From assembly GCA_965140555.1 (NCBI GenBank), contig OZ223256.1, positions 1-64,000 of the forward strand: a stretch of DNA of 64,000 nucleotides, in the 5' to 3' direction. This DNA is from UBA1351 sp965140555 (GTDB lineage: Bacteria > Bacillota > Clostridia > Lachnospirales > Vallitaleaceae). A program made the position numbers and the translations under genes. The notes beneath the pieces were generated by a model. It ran no database searches. It saw only the letters and a program-made list of their open reading frames with translations, and was not told where the DNA came from. Within the stretch, counting starts at the first letter, position 1. Each line of letters opens with the position of its first letter. Of the stretch, positions 27,195-35,575 are shown piece after piece.

Positions 27195-27800
27195 ATGACA
27201 AGACGCTTTGTCATCTACTTAATCATCCCAGCACTCTTATTAAGCTATTCTAGCTTTGAAGTTATATACAGCCACTTTTCTTATCCGCAATTTATTGACA
27301 TTCCTGTTCAGCAAAATTTAGAAACGCCACAATGGATTACTATAGAGGGTTCTGAAGGACCTGTGGACCTTGAAGTCATGGCCCATTATGAGGTGAAAGC
27401 TGTTGTTAAAAGCGTCCGTGACTATACCCTTGACTATACTGCTCAAATTTCTCCTAGAGATTTTGCTTTGGCATGGGGAAACCTAAACAATCATTCCATT
27501 GATCGTTTTGTCACCTATCGGCAACGTAACCGCTGGTACTATTTCTCTGTTAATACTACTGCGCCTGTAGACATCAACTATGTGGATGAATACTCGGCTA
27601 ATACCCATCTCATCCCGGCAACAAAAGATATAAAATCTGCATTAAAAGACGTGTTACCCGGTGACTATATTACTATGAACGGGTTCCTTGTCAACGCTTA
27701 TTTTGAAAAAGGATTATGGAAAAGCAGCTTATCCCGTGATGATACAGGCAACGGCGCTTGCGAGATTATGTACGTAACATCCATTACCATTCGTCATTAA
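27195..27800 (+). CDS. Membrane-anchored extracytoplasmic protein, function unknown
   Basis: 201 residues. A single hydrophobic helix at 6-25 looks like a signal anchor without a clear cleavage site. The rest is soluble, with the segments YTAQISPRDFALAWGNL, RNRWYYFSVNTTAP and SSLSRDDTGNGACEIMYV. The pattern LPGDYITMNGFLVNAYF suggests an OB-like beta barrel. I recall similar uncharacterised proteins in diverse bacteria but cannot give a role. TAGGAGGTG stands before the ATG. Single gene, divergent from the SDR gene. Confidence 0.7.
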   Translation: MTRRFVIYLIIPALLLSYSSFEVIYSHFSYPQFIDIPVQQNLETPQWITIEGSEGPVDLEVMAHYEVKAVVKSVRDYTLDYTAQISPRDFALAWGNLNNHSIDRFVTYRQRNRWYYFSVNTTAPVDINYVDEYSANTHLIPATKDIKSALKDVLPGDYITMNGFLVNAYFEKGLWKSSLSRDDTGNGACEIMYVTSITIRH

Positions 27801-27819
27801 TCTATTACCTACGCAAAAA

Positions 27820-27839
27820 GGATGCTTAATTAAGCATCC
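27820..27839. terminator. Bidirectional terminator between 27195 gene and sufU
   Basis: Perfect palindrome GGATGCTTAATTAAGCATCC flanked by AAAAA and TCTTTT. It contains the sufU stop codon. Confidence 0.85.
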
Positions 27840-28261
27840 TCTTTTAATATTTCAGCCAGTGTATGCCATGCCAACACAGCACATTTAACTCTTGCCGGCA
27901 TCAACCGAATATTACTTAATAAAGTAGCATCCCCCAAAAGATCCATAACATCATCTTCTTGACGTTCGCTCTTAATCAAGTCCAAAAAGGCTTCCACCTT
28001 TTCCTTCGCTTCTTCCACTGTATTACCTTTAATTAAATCAATCATCATCGATGTACTTGCCATACTTATAGCACATCCCGTTCCCGTAAATGCCGCTTCC
28101 TGAATCACTCCGTCTTCTACTTTCAATTCCAACTCCAAATCATCACCACAACTTGGATTATGACCATGCTCATGATGCGTCGGATTGGATAGAGTATGTC
28201 GATTAGCATCATTTGTACTATGTTCCATGATCAATTCTGAATAGATATCATTAAGATTCAC
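27830..28261 (-). CDS. sufU: Iron-sulfur cluster assembly protein SufU
   Basis: 143-residue SufU, the zinc-containing sulfurtransferase partner of SufS in Gram-positive bacteria. The three conserved cysteines are visible in SCGDD, TGCAISMAS and VKCAVLAWHTL, and the aspartate of GDD takes part in zinc binding. The start is a GTG at 28261, behind AAGGAGGTGG. It overlaps the sufS stop by 11 bases, so translation is coupled. Last gene of sufCBDSU. Confidence 0.95.
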   Translation of the reverse strand: MNLNDIYSELIMEHSTNDANRHTLSNPTHHEHGHNPSCGDDLELELKVEDGVIQEAAFTGTGCAISMASTSMMIDLIKGNTVEEAKEKVEAFLDLIKSERQEDDVMDLLGDATLLSNIRLMPARVKCAVLAWHTLAEILKEDA

Positions 28262-29471
28262 GAACCAACCACCTCCTTGCTTCTGCTAATTGAGCAACCA
28301 ATCGTTCAATATCTTCCCGAGTATTATAAATCTGTAAACTGATACGACAAGTTGACTGACAGTTTAAATGAGCCATTAAAGGTTGCGCACAATGATGACC
28401 GGCACGAACCGCTATCTCATCCACATCCAAAATACTGGAAATATCATGGGGATGAGCACCTTGCATCATAAAAGAGATGACCGGCCCATAGTGACAAGAG
28501 CCTTCTATAGAATCCAGTTGAGGTTCGATGAGCTCTATATAGGGTAATGCTTCTAGCGCTTTTACCGCTTCTATGCGCAATGCGTCGACATAGTCTTTGA
28601 TTGTCTCAATACCAATAGATTCGATAAACCGGATTGCCTCCATAAGGCCGATTACCCCTTCAACATTAGGCGTCCCGGCCTCCAAACGATTGGGAAGTTC
28701 TGCATAGCTAGCCTCTTGCTCATAAACATATTCTATCATATCTCCACCAAAACGGAAGGGTGCAAGACGTTCCATATGTTCTATCTTACCATATAATACA
28801 CCGATTCCTGTAGGCCCGTACATTTTATGACCCGAAAAAACCATATAGTCTACGTCCAAAGCAACTACATCACACGGCTCATGACCGACATACTGAGCAC
28901 CATCTGCAACGATGAGCGCTCCTACCTGTCTGGCACGTTTTGTTATCGCCTGAATTGGTGGACAAAGACCCGTTGCATTCGACATTAATGTAATCGATAC
29001 AAATCGCGTCTTTTCATCAATTTTTTTTAATGATTCTTCTGAGAAATCATATAAATATTCAATACGTAGTCCTAGTTTTTTCGCCATATATTGCCATGGA
29101 ACAATATTACTATGATGTTCATAAATAGACAGTACAATTTTATCTCTTGATGATTGCTCCTGCGAATCAGACAAGCTACGCATCAACATATTAATCCCAT
29201 CCGTTGTTCCATAAGTAAAAACAATCGATTCTTTGTGAGGTGCGTGTATAAATGAGGCAACTGTTTCTCTAGCCTCATCATATAAATTCGTCGCTTCGTA
29301 ACTAAGCTTATAGGCACCTCGATGAACATTAGCATGTTCATAGCGGGCATATTGCTCTAACCGTTCAGTAACTCTTTCCGGACGCAATGTTGATGCTGCA
29401 GAGTCTAAATACACAAGTCGCGGATGCTTACTATAGACCGGAAACAATTCTTTATAGTTAGACTCAGTCAT
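28251..29471 (-). CDS. sufS: Cysteine desulfurase SufS
   Basis: 406-residue PLP enzyme that takes sulfur from cysteine and hands it to SufU. The PLP lysine is in FSGHKMYGPTGIGVLYG and the persulfide cysteine in RAGHHCAQPL near the C-terminus. The N-terminal YLDSAASTLRP is typical. The ATG at 29471 lies eight bases after GAAAGGAG; an upstream ATG at 29489 contains that site and is rejected. Overlaps the end of sufD by eight bases. Confidence 0.95.
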   Translation of the reverse strand: MTESNYKELFPVYSKHPRLVYLDSAASTLRPERVTERLEQYARYEHANVHRGAYKLSYEATNLYDEARETVASFIHAPHKESIVFTYGTTDGINMLMRSLSDSQEQSSRDKIVLSIYEHHSNIVPWQYMAKKLGLRIEYLYDFSEESLKKIDEKTRFVSITLMSNATGLCPPIQAITKRARQVGALIVADGAQYVGHEPCDVVALDVDYMVFSGHKMYGPTGIGVLYGKIEHMERLAPFRFGGDMIEYVYEQEASYAELPNRLEAGTPNVEGVIGLMEAIRFIESIGIETIKDYVDALRIEAVKALEALPYIELIEPQLDSIEGSCHYGPVISFMMQGAHPHDISSILDVDEIAVRAGHHCAQPLMAHLNCQSTCRISLQIYNTREDIERLVAQLAEARRWLVRES

Positions 29472-30609
29472 CCGAAAGACTCCTTTCAATTAGCTGTTCA
29501 ACCTCTTCCTTTAAAGCCTGACTCGGTAACAAGTCAATAACCGGACTAAAGGAACCGTGAATAACCAGCTTTTTAGCCTCTTTCTCACTAAATCCACGAC
29601 TCATCAGATAGAATAACTTTTGCTCATCAACTTGCCCTGCACTGGCAGCATGCTCACCACTTACATCATCCTCATCACAAAGCAACGCCGGAATAGCATC
29701 TGAATGTACCGTAGGGTCTAGCAAAAGCACATATTCTTCTTCCCGTCCCGATGACTTTGAAGCACCTTTGACAAACTTTAAATTTCCACGAAAGATTTTC
29801 TTGGACTTGTGCATTAAAGCACCTTTCGTTTCAATAATACTATTGGAATACCGTCCGTAATGGACAGAATTGAACCCAATATCCATACGTTGTTCGTGAC
29901 GTCCCAAATAGGCTGTTATTGTCTTATTATTGGCGTAATCACCTATAATATGAGCGGAGTAATCTGTCACCACTGTGCTTCCTCCAAAATCAAAACGAGA
30001 ATAAGAGACAGTAGCATGTTCTCCAATCAACGACACTCCGTTAAATACATGGCTAACTTGTTCACTTAATGTCTGCAAAATAATAACATTCACTTGAGCA
30101 TAATCATCTGCAACAACCTTCAACAAACCGTTATGATACCCGGTTATATCATCACTCGTATAGCGTATAACAATGGTTGCTTTAACATGTTTAGCTGCAC
30201 GAATGAACGTTTGTTCTACAAGTACAGGATTCTCCTTATTGACTCCATACTCCAACACAAGAGGATTCTCACTGTTAAACCCTTCCGGAAGATCGATGAC
30301 ATGACCACTACCAAAGTTCGTTTCACCTTCCAAAACATATTTTTCCGACACACCAAAGGGAAACTGATCAATACGTTCCAATTCATCTGAAAATGGTGAA
30401 TAGAAAACATCCTCAATATCTTTATCTAAATAAGAAACACGATGGATTTTAGCACCCATATGCGTCCATTCTGATACATTATCCGCTTCACTATAACCCT
30501 TAGGGTTCATATGTCCTATAATCAATTCCGTCTGTTCTATTCGCCCAATACGCTTCCATACAGGATATGGCATTGTATCGTAGGCATTTTTCTTTGTTGC
30601 TATATTCAT
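29464..30609 (-). CDS. sufD: Fe-S cluster assembly scaffold SufD
   Basis: 381-residue SufD, which pairs with SufB in the SufBC2D scaffold. The beta-helix core and the C-terminal segment DEDDVSGEHAASAGQVDEQKLFYLMSRG with the conserved histidine are clear. GAAAGGAG is ahead of the start. It lies 14 bases after sufB in the operon. Confidence 0.95.
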   Translation of the reverse strand: MNIATKKNAYDTMPYPVWKRIGRIEQTELIIGHMNPKGYSEADNVSEWTHMGAKIHRVSYLDKDIEDVFYSPFSDELERIDQFPFGVSEKYVLEGETNFGSGHVIDLPEGFNSENPLVLEYGVNKENPVLVEQTFIRAAKHVKATIVIRYTSDDITGYHNGLLKVVADDYAQVNVIILQTLSEQVSHVFNGVSLIGEHATVSYSRFDFGGSTVVTDYSAHIIGDYANNKTITAYLGRHEQRMDIGFNSVHYGRYSNSIIETKGALMHKSKKIFRGNLKFVKGASKSSGREEEYVLLLDPTVHSDAIPALLCDEDDVSGEHAASAGQVDEQKLFYLMSRGFSEKEAKKLVIHGSFSPVIDLLPSQALKEEVEQLIERSLSDD

Positions 30610-30623
30610 ACCAATACTCCTTT

Positions 30624-32030
30624 CTATCCGATGGCTCCCTCAAATTCAAGATTGATCAACTGATTCAACTCAACGGCATATTCCAAAGGCAATTCTTTTG
30701 TAATAGGCTCAACAAAACCTCTAACAATCATTGCCTTCGCTTCTAATTCATCAATACCGCGACTCATTAAATAGAAGATAGCATCATCGGATATCCGTCC
30801 GATCTTCGCTTCATGGCCAATATCTATATTATCATTACCTAACTCAATAATCGGAACTGTATCGGATTTACTACGATTATCCAACATAAGAGACTCACAA
30901 GAGACATTTGACTTGCAATGATGGGCTTTTTTGCTTACTCGAAGTAATCCTCGATAGAACGCATACCCACCATCTTTCGAAATGGATTTTGTATTAATAT
31001 TGGAGGTCGTATAAGGTGCTGCATGGACCACCTTAGAACCTGTATCCAAATGTTGACCACTTGCCGCAAAGGTGATACCTGTAAATTCCGCATGGGCACG
31101 TTCACCTTTTAGAATGCTCATCGGATATAACATACTTACTTTAGAACCAAAGGATCCAGATACCCACTCTATGCGACCGTCTTTTTCCACTTGAGCACGT
31201 TTTGTATTCAAATTATACATATTACGAGACCAGTTCTCTATCGTTGAGTAACGAAGCGTCGCACCTTCTTTGACGAAAAGTTCCACGCAACCTGCATGCA
31301 GATTTGTTACGTCATATTTAGGCGCGCTACACCCTTCAATAAAATGAAGTTTAGCCCCTTTTTCAACAATAATCAATGTATGCTCGAATTGCCCGGCTCC
31401 AGGAGCGTTCAAACGGAAGTAACTCTGTAAAGGATAATCCACTTCAACACCTTCCGGTACATAAACAAATGATCCTCCCGACCATACCGCACCATGTAGT
31501 GATGCAAACTTATGATCATTAGGCGGAACCAATTTCATAAAATACTCCCGTACAATATCTTCATGTTCTCTAACCGCCGTTTCCATATCTGTATAGATAA
31601 CTCCTTGTTTTTTCAAGTGATCACGCATACTATGGTAGACAACCTCCGAATCATATTGGGCACCGACGCCTGCAAGAGACTCTCTTTCAGCTTTCGGAAT
31701 GCCCAGTCGCTCGAAGGTAGATTTAATATCATCCGGAACTTCTTCCCAACTTTGCTTCATATCCGTGTCCGGTCGGACATAAGTAACTATATTTTCCATA
31801 TCTAGCTCAGACAAATCCGCCCCCCATGTTGGTATAGGCTTATTATTATAATAATCAAGGGATTTCAAACGAAAAGCAGTCATCCACTCCGGTTCATTTT
31901 TCTCTCGACTGATATCCTTGATAATATCTGCTGTCAGACCTGATTTTGATTTATACTTTGCTCGATCTTCATTCTTAATGTCATATATACCACGTTCGAT
32001 ATCCTCAACATATGTTCTTTGTTTTTCCAT
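30624..32030 (-). CDS. sufB: Fe-S cluster assembly scaffold SufB
   Basis: 468-residue SufB, on which new [4Fe-4S] clusters are built. The signature APKYDVTNLHAGCVELFV and the conserved cysteine in HHCKSNVSCESLML are present, as is the C-terminal block GHEAKIGRISDDAIFYLMSRG. The start has AAAGGAGG. Length is normal. Confidence 0.96.
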   Translation of the reverse strand: MEKQRTYVEDIERGIYDIKNEDRAKYKSKSGLTADIIKDISREKNEPEWMTAFRLKSLDYYNNKPIPTWGADLSELDMENIVTYVRPDTDMKQSWEEVPDDIKSTFERLGIPKAERESLAGVGAQYDSEVVYHSMRDHLKKQGVIYTDMETAVREHEDIVREYFMKLVPPNDHKFASLHGAVWSGGSFVYVPEGVEVDYPLQSYFRLNAPGAGQFEHTLIIVEKGAKLHFIEGCSAPKYDVTNLHAGCVELFVKEGATLRYSTIENWSRNMYNLNTKRAQVEKDGRIEWVSGSFGSKVSMLYPMSILKGERAHAEFTGITFAASGQHLDTGSKVVHAAPYTTSNINTKSISKDGGYAFYRGLLRVSKKAHHCKSNVSCESLMLDNRSKSDTVPIIELGNDNIDIGHEAKIGRISDDAIFYLMSRGIDELEAKAMIVRGFVEPITKELPLEYAVELNQLINLEFEGAIG

Positions 32031-32042
32031 GTTTAGCCTCCT

Positions 32043-32786
32043 TTATGACAAGGATGCAACAAAAGACTCAAATCCTTCTGCATCAATTTTGTCTGCCAAC
32101 GATCTGTCACCGGATGCGACGATTTTACCGTCAACCATAATATGAACATAATCCGGCTCAATATAACTCAATAATTTATTATAATGGGTAATAATAAGAA
32201 CCCCGTTTTCCTCACTTGTAAATGTGTTAACGCCTTCTGCAACAATCTTGATCGCATCCACATCTAACCCGGAATCCGTTTCATCCAGAATAGCTAGCTT
32301 AGGATTCAATACAAGCATTTGAAGAATTTCATTTTTCTTCTTCTCTCCACCTGAAAATCCATCATTCAAGTAACGAAGGGCATAGGCCTCATCCATATGG
32401 AGGCTTTGCATTTTACTCATTAAATCCTTACGAAATGCGATAACACTTTGTTTTTCACCGGTAATCGACGTTTTGGCTGTACGAAGAAAATTCTCAACGG
32501 TTACACCGGGAATCACTTCCGGATACTGAAACGAAAGAAACAGTCCGTTTTTAGAACGCTCATCTACTTTCATATCAAAGATATCTTCGCCTTCAATGTA
32601 AGCCTCGCCACCATCAACTTGATATTTTGGGTGTCCCATTAGCGTATATGCCAAAGTGGATTTCCCTGCTCCGTTAGGGCCCATAACAACATGAACCTCT
32701 CCTTTATTAATTTCGATGTTCAATCCTTTTAATATAGGTTTGTCATCGACACTAGCTTGTAAATTTTTAACTTCTAAAAGTGCCAT
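32043..32786 (-). CDS. sufC: Fe-S assembly ATPase SufC
   Basis: 247-residue ABC-type ATPase that drives the SufBCD scaffold. Walker A is GPNGAGKST, the signature is FSGGEKKKNEI, and Walker B is LAILDETDSGLD. The SufC-specific HPKYQVDGGEAY is present. It is the first gene of the sufCBDSU operon, with AAAGGAAG as ribosome site. Confidence 0.97.
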   Translation of the reverse strand: MALLEVKNLQASVDDKPILKGLNIEINKGEVHVVMGPNGAGKSTLAYTLMGHPKYQVDGGEAYIEGEDIFDMKVDERSKNGLFLSFQYPEVIPGVTVENFLRTAKTSITGEKQSVIAFRKDLMSKMQSLHMDEAYALRYLNDGFSGGEKKKNEILQMLVLNPKLAILDETDSGLDVDAIKIVAEGVNTFTSEENGVLIITHYNKLLSYIEPDYVHIMVDGKIVASGDRSLADKIDAEGFESFVASLS

Positions 32787-32832
32787 AGTATTACTTCCTT
32801 TCTATCAACATATTTCGATATATATTTCTATA

Positions 32833-32847
32833 TAATAATTATTCTCA
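32833..32847 (-). promoter_or_regulatory. Weak Fur-box-like site upstream of sufC
   Basis: On the minus strand the 15-mer TGAGAATAATTATTA matches the 7-1-7 Fur motif TGATAATnATTATCA at 12 of 14 positions. It lies ~47 bases upstream of the sufC start. The region is AT-rich, so a chance match is possible. Confidence 0.35.
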
Positions 32848-32890
32848 TTTATCAAAGTATACCATAACCCCCATAATGAATCAATGCTCA

Positions 32891-32928
32891 AAAAAAGAAA
32901 CAGTTTATTTAAACCGTTTCTTTTTTTT
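32891..32928 (-). terminator. Terminator after TMEM165-type gene
   Basis: A-rich/T-rich stem (AAAGAAAC.GTTTA / TAAAC.GTTTCTTT, one mismatch) with T runs in both directions. The stop codon of the 32909 gene lies within it. Confidence 0.75.
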
Positions 32929-33964
32929 CTTCGCTATATTCCCCATATAATAGTACTTCTATGACTTTTCGAATCGTATTCACTTCCTGATATGTTCTCT
33001 GATTTGCTTCACACTGTTGCAAAAAGTGCATGCTCGTTGCATAAATACTTTCTAAACGCTGCCTATCAAAACCATCTGTTTCACGTCGTATAAGTGCAAT
33101 TTTATCTTCATGGAGATGATCCTCTTCCCCAATTTCCAGGGTTTTAATAATATGCTGAATCAACCATATCCCACACGCCTGTGTCTTACATTGACCGCAT
33201 TGATTTTCCGTTCTACATAAATCCTTCAATGTTACCTGCATTTGATGGGTATAATTATAAAGCTCTTGCGCAGCTCGCTTATAGGGTGTTAATGCTCCCG
33301 AACGCAAACTGGCTATAAACGTTCTTACAAGCAAATACATCGCAACACCTAACAACGCCACAAACCCAACTAGTGTTATAGGATTTACCCAAGCTGTCGG
33401 GGTTGACTCTACTAACTTCAATACGCCAAATATTAAAAACAAACTGGCAGAGGCAAGCTTAATACCCGCTTCAGGAATTTTATTCCCTAACATACCTCCG
33501 ACGATAATTCCGATATAACTTGTTATTACCATTCCTGTCACAGTTCCCAACAATAATATAATCGGAAAGGATGACTCCATAGCAAGTGTCGTTGCCATAA
33601 GCTGCGTTTTATCCCCTAACTCACCTATAAAGAAGGCAGAGGCAACGGTAATAACCGCCCCCTTTTTATAGGCAGACTTCTGCCCTTCTTCTTCGCCTTC
33701 TTCTTGTGCCAATAGGGTCCAACAAGCAAAGCCTATAAAAGCAATCCCTGCAATCGTTTGCATAATATTCAAATCAATGACATTACCCAACATAAATCCT
33801 ATGACGACAGCAATACCATGGTTTAGAAAAGAGCCTATTGTTACACCAATTAAAACGTCCCTCTTTTTATAACGGGTAGCAAACATCATAGCAAGTACCT
33901 GGGTTTTATCTCCCATTTCAGCTGCTAAAATCATAAATACAGCTGTTATAAACTCGACAATCAT
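32909..33964 (-). CDS. TMEM165/GDT1 family transporter with cysteine-rich cytosolic tail
   Basis: 351-residue membrane protein. The first ~225 residues hold two copies of the family signature, AAEMGDKTQV near residue 14 and GELGDKTQL near 115, and six helices. Bacterial relatives export manganese. Residues ~230-351 form an extra soluble tail with CRTENQCGQCKTQACG, four cysteines that could bind metal or an iron-sulfur cluster. This tail is not part of the usual ~190-220-residue family length. The start (GGAGG site) overlaps the stop of the RseC-type gene by four bases, so the two are translated together. Confidence 0.85.
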   Translation of the reverse strand: MIVEFITAVFMILAAEMGDKTQVLAMMFATRYKKRDVLIGVTIGSFLNHGIAVVIGFMLGNVIDLNIMQTIAGIAFIGFACWTLLAQEEGEEEGQKSAYKKGAVITVASAFFIGELGDKTQLMATTLAMESSFPIILLLGTVTGMVITSYIGIIVGGMLGNKIPEAGIKLASASLFLIFGVLKLVESTPTAWVNPITLVGFVALLGVAMYLLVRTFIASLRSGALTPYKRAAQELYNYTHQMQVTLKDLCRTENQCGQCKTQACGIWLIQHIIKTLEIGEEDHLHEDKIALIRRETDGFDRQRLESIYATSMHFLQQCEANQRTYQEVNTIRKVIEVLLYGEYSEEKKETV

Positions 33965-34389
33965 TGTTCCTCCGTTACAATCCGTACAGCTTTGGGACGA
34001 TACCGTTTAGTTTTGAATTTACTTTCATTCAAATGGATGACCACATACACTATTCCGGCTCCTACCAACCCAAATATGAAACTAACTAAATCATGCATGC
34101 CATTACTTAGTCCGCTAAGAGCAAAGGTACCAATGACAACACCCAGTAACAAACCAATCAAAGGAAGTCCATACATAATGCCTACCGCTTTGATAAAATT
34201 CGTTTCTTCCAGGTAGATCTCTACCCAATCTTTTTCTGTTGCATGGCAGATATTATTCGCTTCAATAAACATATCCTTGCTTTCAAGTCCCGCTGTACAT
34301 GCTCCACATTTGGCGCATGCCTCTTGTCGAAACAAACGTACGACAACAGATTCTGATTTAACTTCTGTCACTTGACCAATTTCAGCCAT
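33961..34389 (-). CDS. SoxR-reducing/RseC-like membrane protein
   Basis: 142-residue RseC/MucC-type protein. It has an N-terminal part with a cysteine cluster (CAKCGACTAG at about 26-35) and two membrane helices (about 72-90 and 100-120). In proteobacteria RseC sits with Rnf and SoxR-reducing systems; the role here is unknown. The cysteines could carry a redox centre. It is the first gene of a two-gene unit with the TMEM165-type transporter. Confidence 0.85.
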   Translation of the reverse strand: MAEIGQVTEVKSESVVVRLFRQEACAKCGACTAGLESKDMFIEANNICHATEKDWVEIYLEETNFIKAVGIMYGLPLIGLLLGVVIGTFALSGLSNGMHDLVSFIFGLVGAGIVYVVIHLNESKFKTKRYRPKAVRIVTEEQ

Positions 34390-34423
34390 TTCATCGACTC
34401 CTTTAATTCTATAAACATTGCGT

Positions 34424-35413
34424 TTAACCTAATATTTGTTCTATAGAGGCTAATTCTTCCTTTGTAAACATGAGATTCTGAACAGCAGCAACACTGTCTT
34501 CAACTTGACTCACTTTACTTGCCCCTATAAGTGCTGTTGTTATTCTATCATCTCTTAACGTCCATGACAAGGCCATCTGTGCCAAAGATTGCGAACGTTC
34601 TTTTGCCATGGTATTAAGTCTTTGAATTTTTTGTAGTTTTTCTTCTGTTAATGCGTCTTCATTAAGGAACCAACTTCCCCCTGCAATTCTTGAATCTTTT
34701 GGTATCCCACCCAAATATTTATTTGTTAAGAGTCCTTGTGCTAACGGTGAGAAAACAATATTACCGATTCCGAACTTTTCTGTCACTTGAAGTAGTCCGT
34801 CGTCTTCAACCCATCGATTGAACATACTATAAGAGGGTTGTGTCATCACAACAGGTGTTCGTAGCTCCTTCAATATACCGAGAGCTTCACTTGCCTCTTT
34901 CGAGTGGTAATTTGATATCCCTACATAGAGGGCCTTACCTTGACGCACTGCTTGATCTAAGGCTAACATGGATTCTTCAATGGGCGTCTCACTATCCGGA
35001 CGATGATGATAGAAAATATCCACATATTCAAGACCCATACGGGATAGACTTTGATCCAAACTAGATAGCAAGTATTTTCTGGAACCGCCATCGCCATAAG
35101 GCCCCGGCCACATGCCATAACCTGCTTTAGTAGAGATAATTAACTCATCTCGATAGCAATGAAAGTCTTCCTTCATCAACCGACCGAAATTCGTTTCTGC
35201 AGAACCTGCCGGTGGACCGTAATTATTTGCCAAATCAAAATGTGTCACACCCAAATCAAAGGCTTTTCTCAACATTTGCCTACTATTTTCAAGAAGTGTC
35301 ACATCCCCAAAATTATGCCATAATCCTAAAGAAATCGCAGGCAGTTTTAATCCTGTTTTTCCTGCACGCCTGTATACCATTTTATCGTATCGAGCTTCGT
35401 CTGCTTTATACAT
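34424..35413 (-). CDS. Aldo/keto reductase (YghZ-like)
   Basis: 329-residue NADPH-dependent aldo/keto reductase. The catalytic residues are in THFDLANNYGPPAG (D and Y) and IISTKAGYGMWPGPYG (K), with HHRPDSETP supplying the histidine. The WPGPYGDGGSRKYLLSSLDQSL block is characteristic of the YghZ/L-glyceraldehyde-3-phosphate reductase group, which detoxifies aldehydes. The start has GGGAGG. Single gene. Confidence 0.92.
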   Translation of the reverse strand: MYKADEARYDKMVYRRAGKTGLKLPAISLGLWHNFGDVTLLENSRQMLRKAFDLGVTHFDLANNYGPPAGSAETNFGRLMKEDFHCYRDELIISTKAGYGMWPGPYGDGGSRKYLLSSLDQSLSRMGLEYVDIFYHHRPDSETPIEESMLALDQAVRQGKALYVGISNYHSKEASEALGILKELRTPVVMTQPSYSMFNRWVEDDGLLQVTEKFGIGNIVFSPLAQGLLTNKYLGGIPKDSRIAGGSWFLNEDALTEEKLQKIQRLNTMAKERSQSLAQMALSWTLRDDRITTALIGASKVSQVEDSVAAVQNLMFTKEELASIEQILG

Positions 35414-35440
35414 ATATAACCTCCCATGTCTACACTATAA

Positions 35441-35471
35441 AAATAAGTTTGTGGAATCCACAAACTTATTT
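35441..35471 (-). terminator. Terminator after aspS
   Basis: Perfect 14-base stem AAATAAGTTTGTGG / CCACAAACTTATTT with an AAT loop, with TTTTTA after it on the minus strand. It lies ~105 bases after the aspS stop; the intervening bases hold no gene I recognise. Confidence 0.82.
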
Positions 35472-35575
35472 TATACCTTCGAGTATACTAGATGTCAAAT
35501 TTTAAACGGTTGATTTTGCCATACGACATAACTCTTGGCTGGATATTTGAATTTCTTTCATATCTTTCTTACTAT

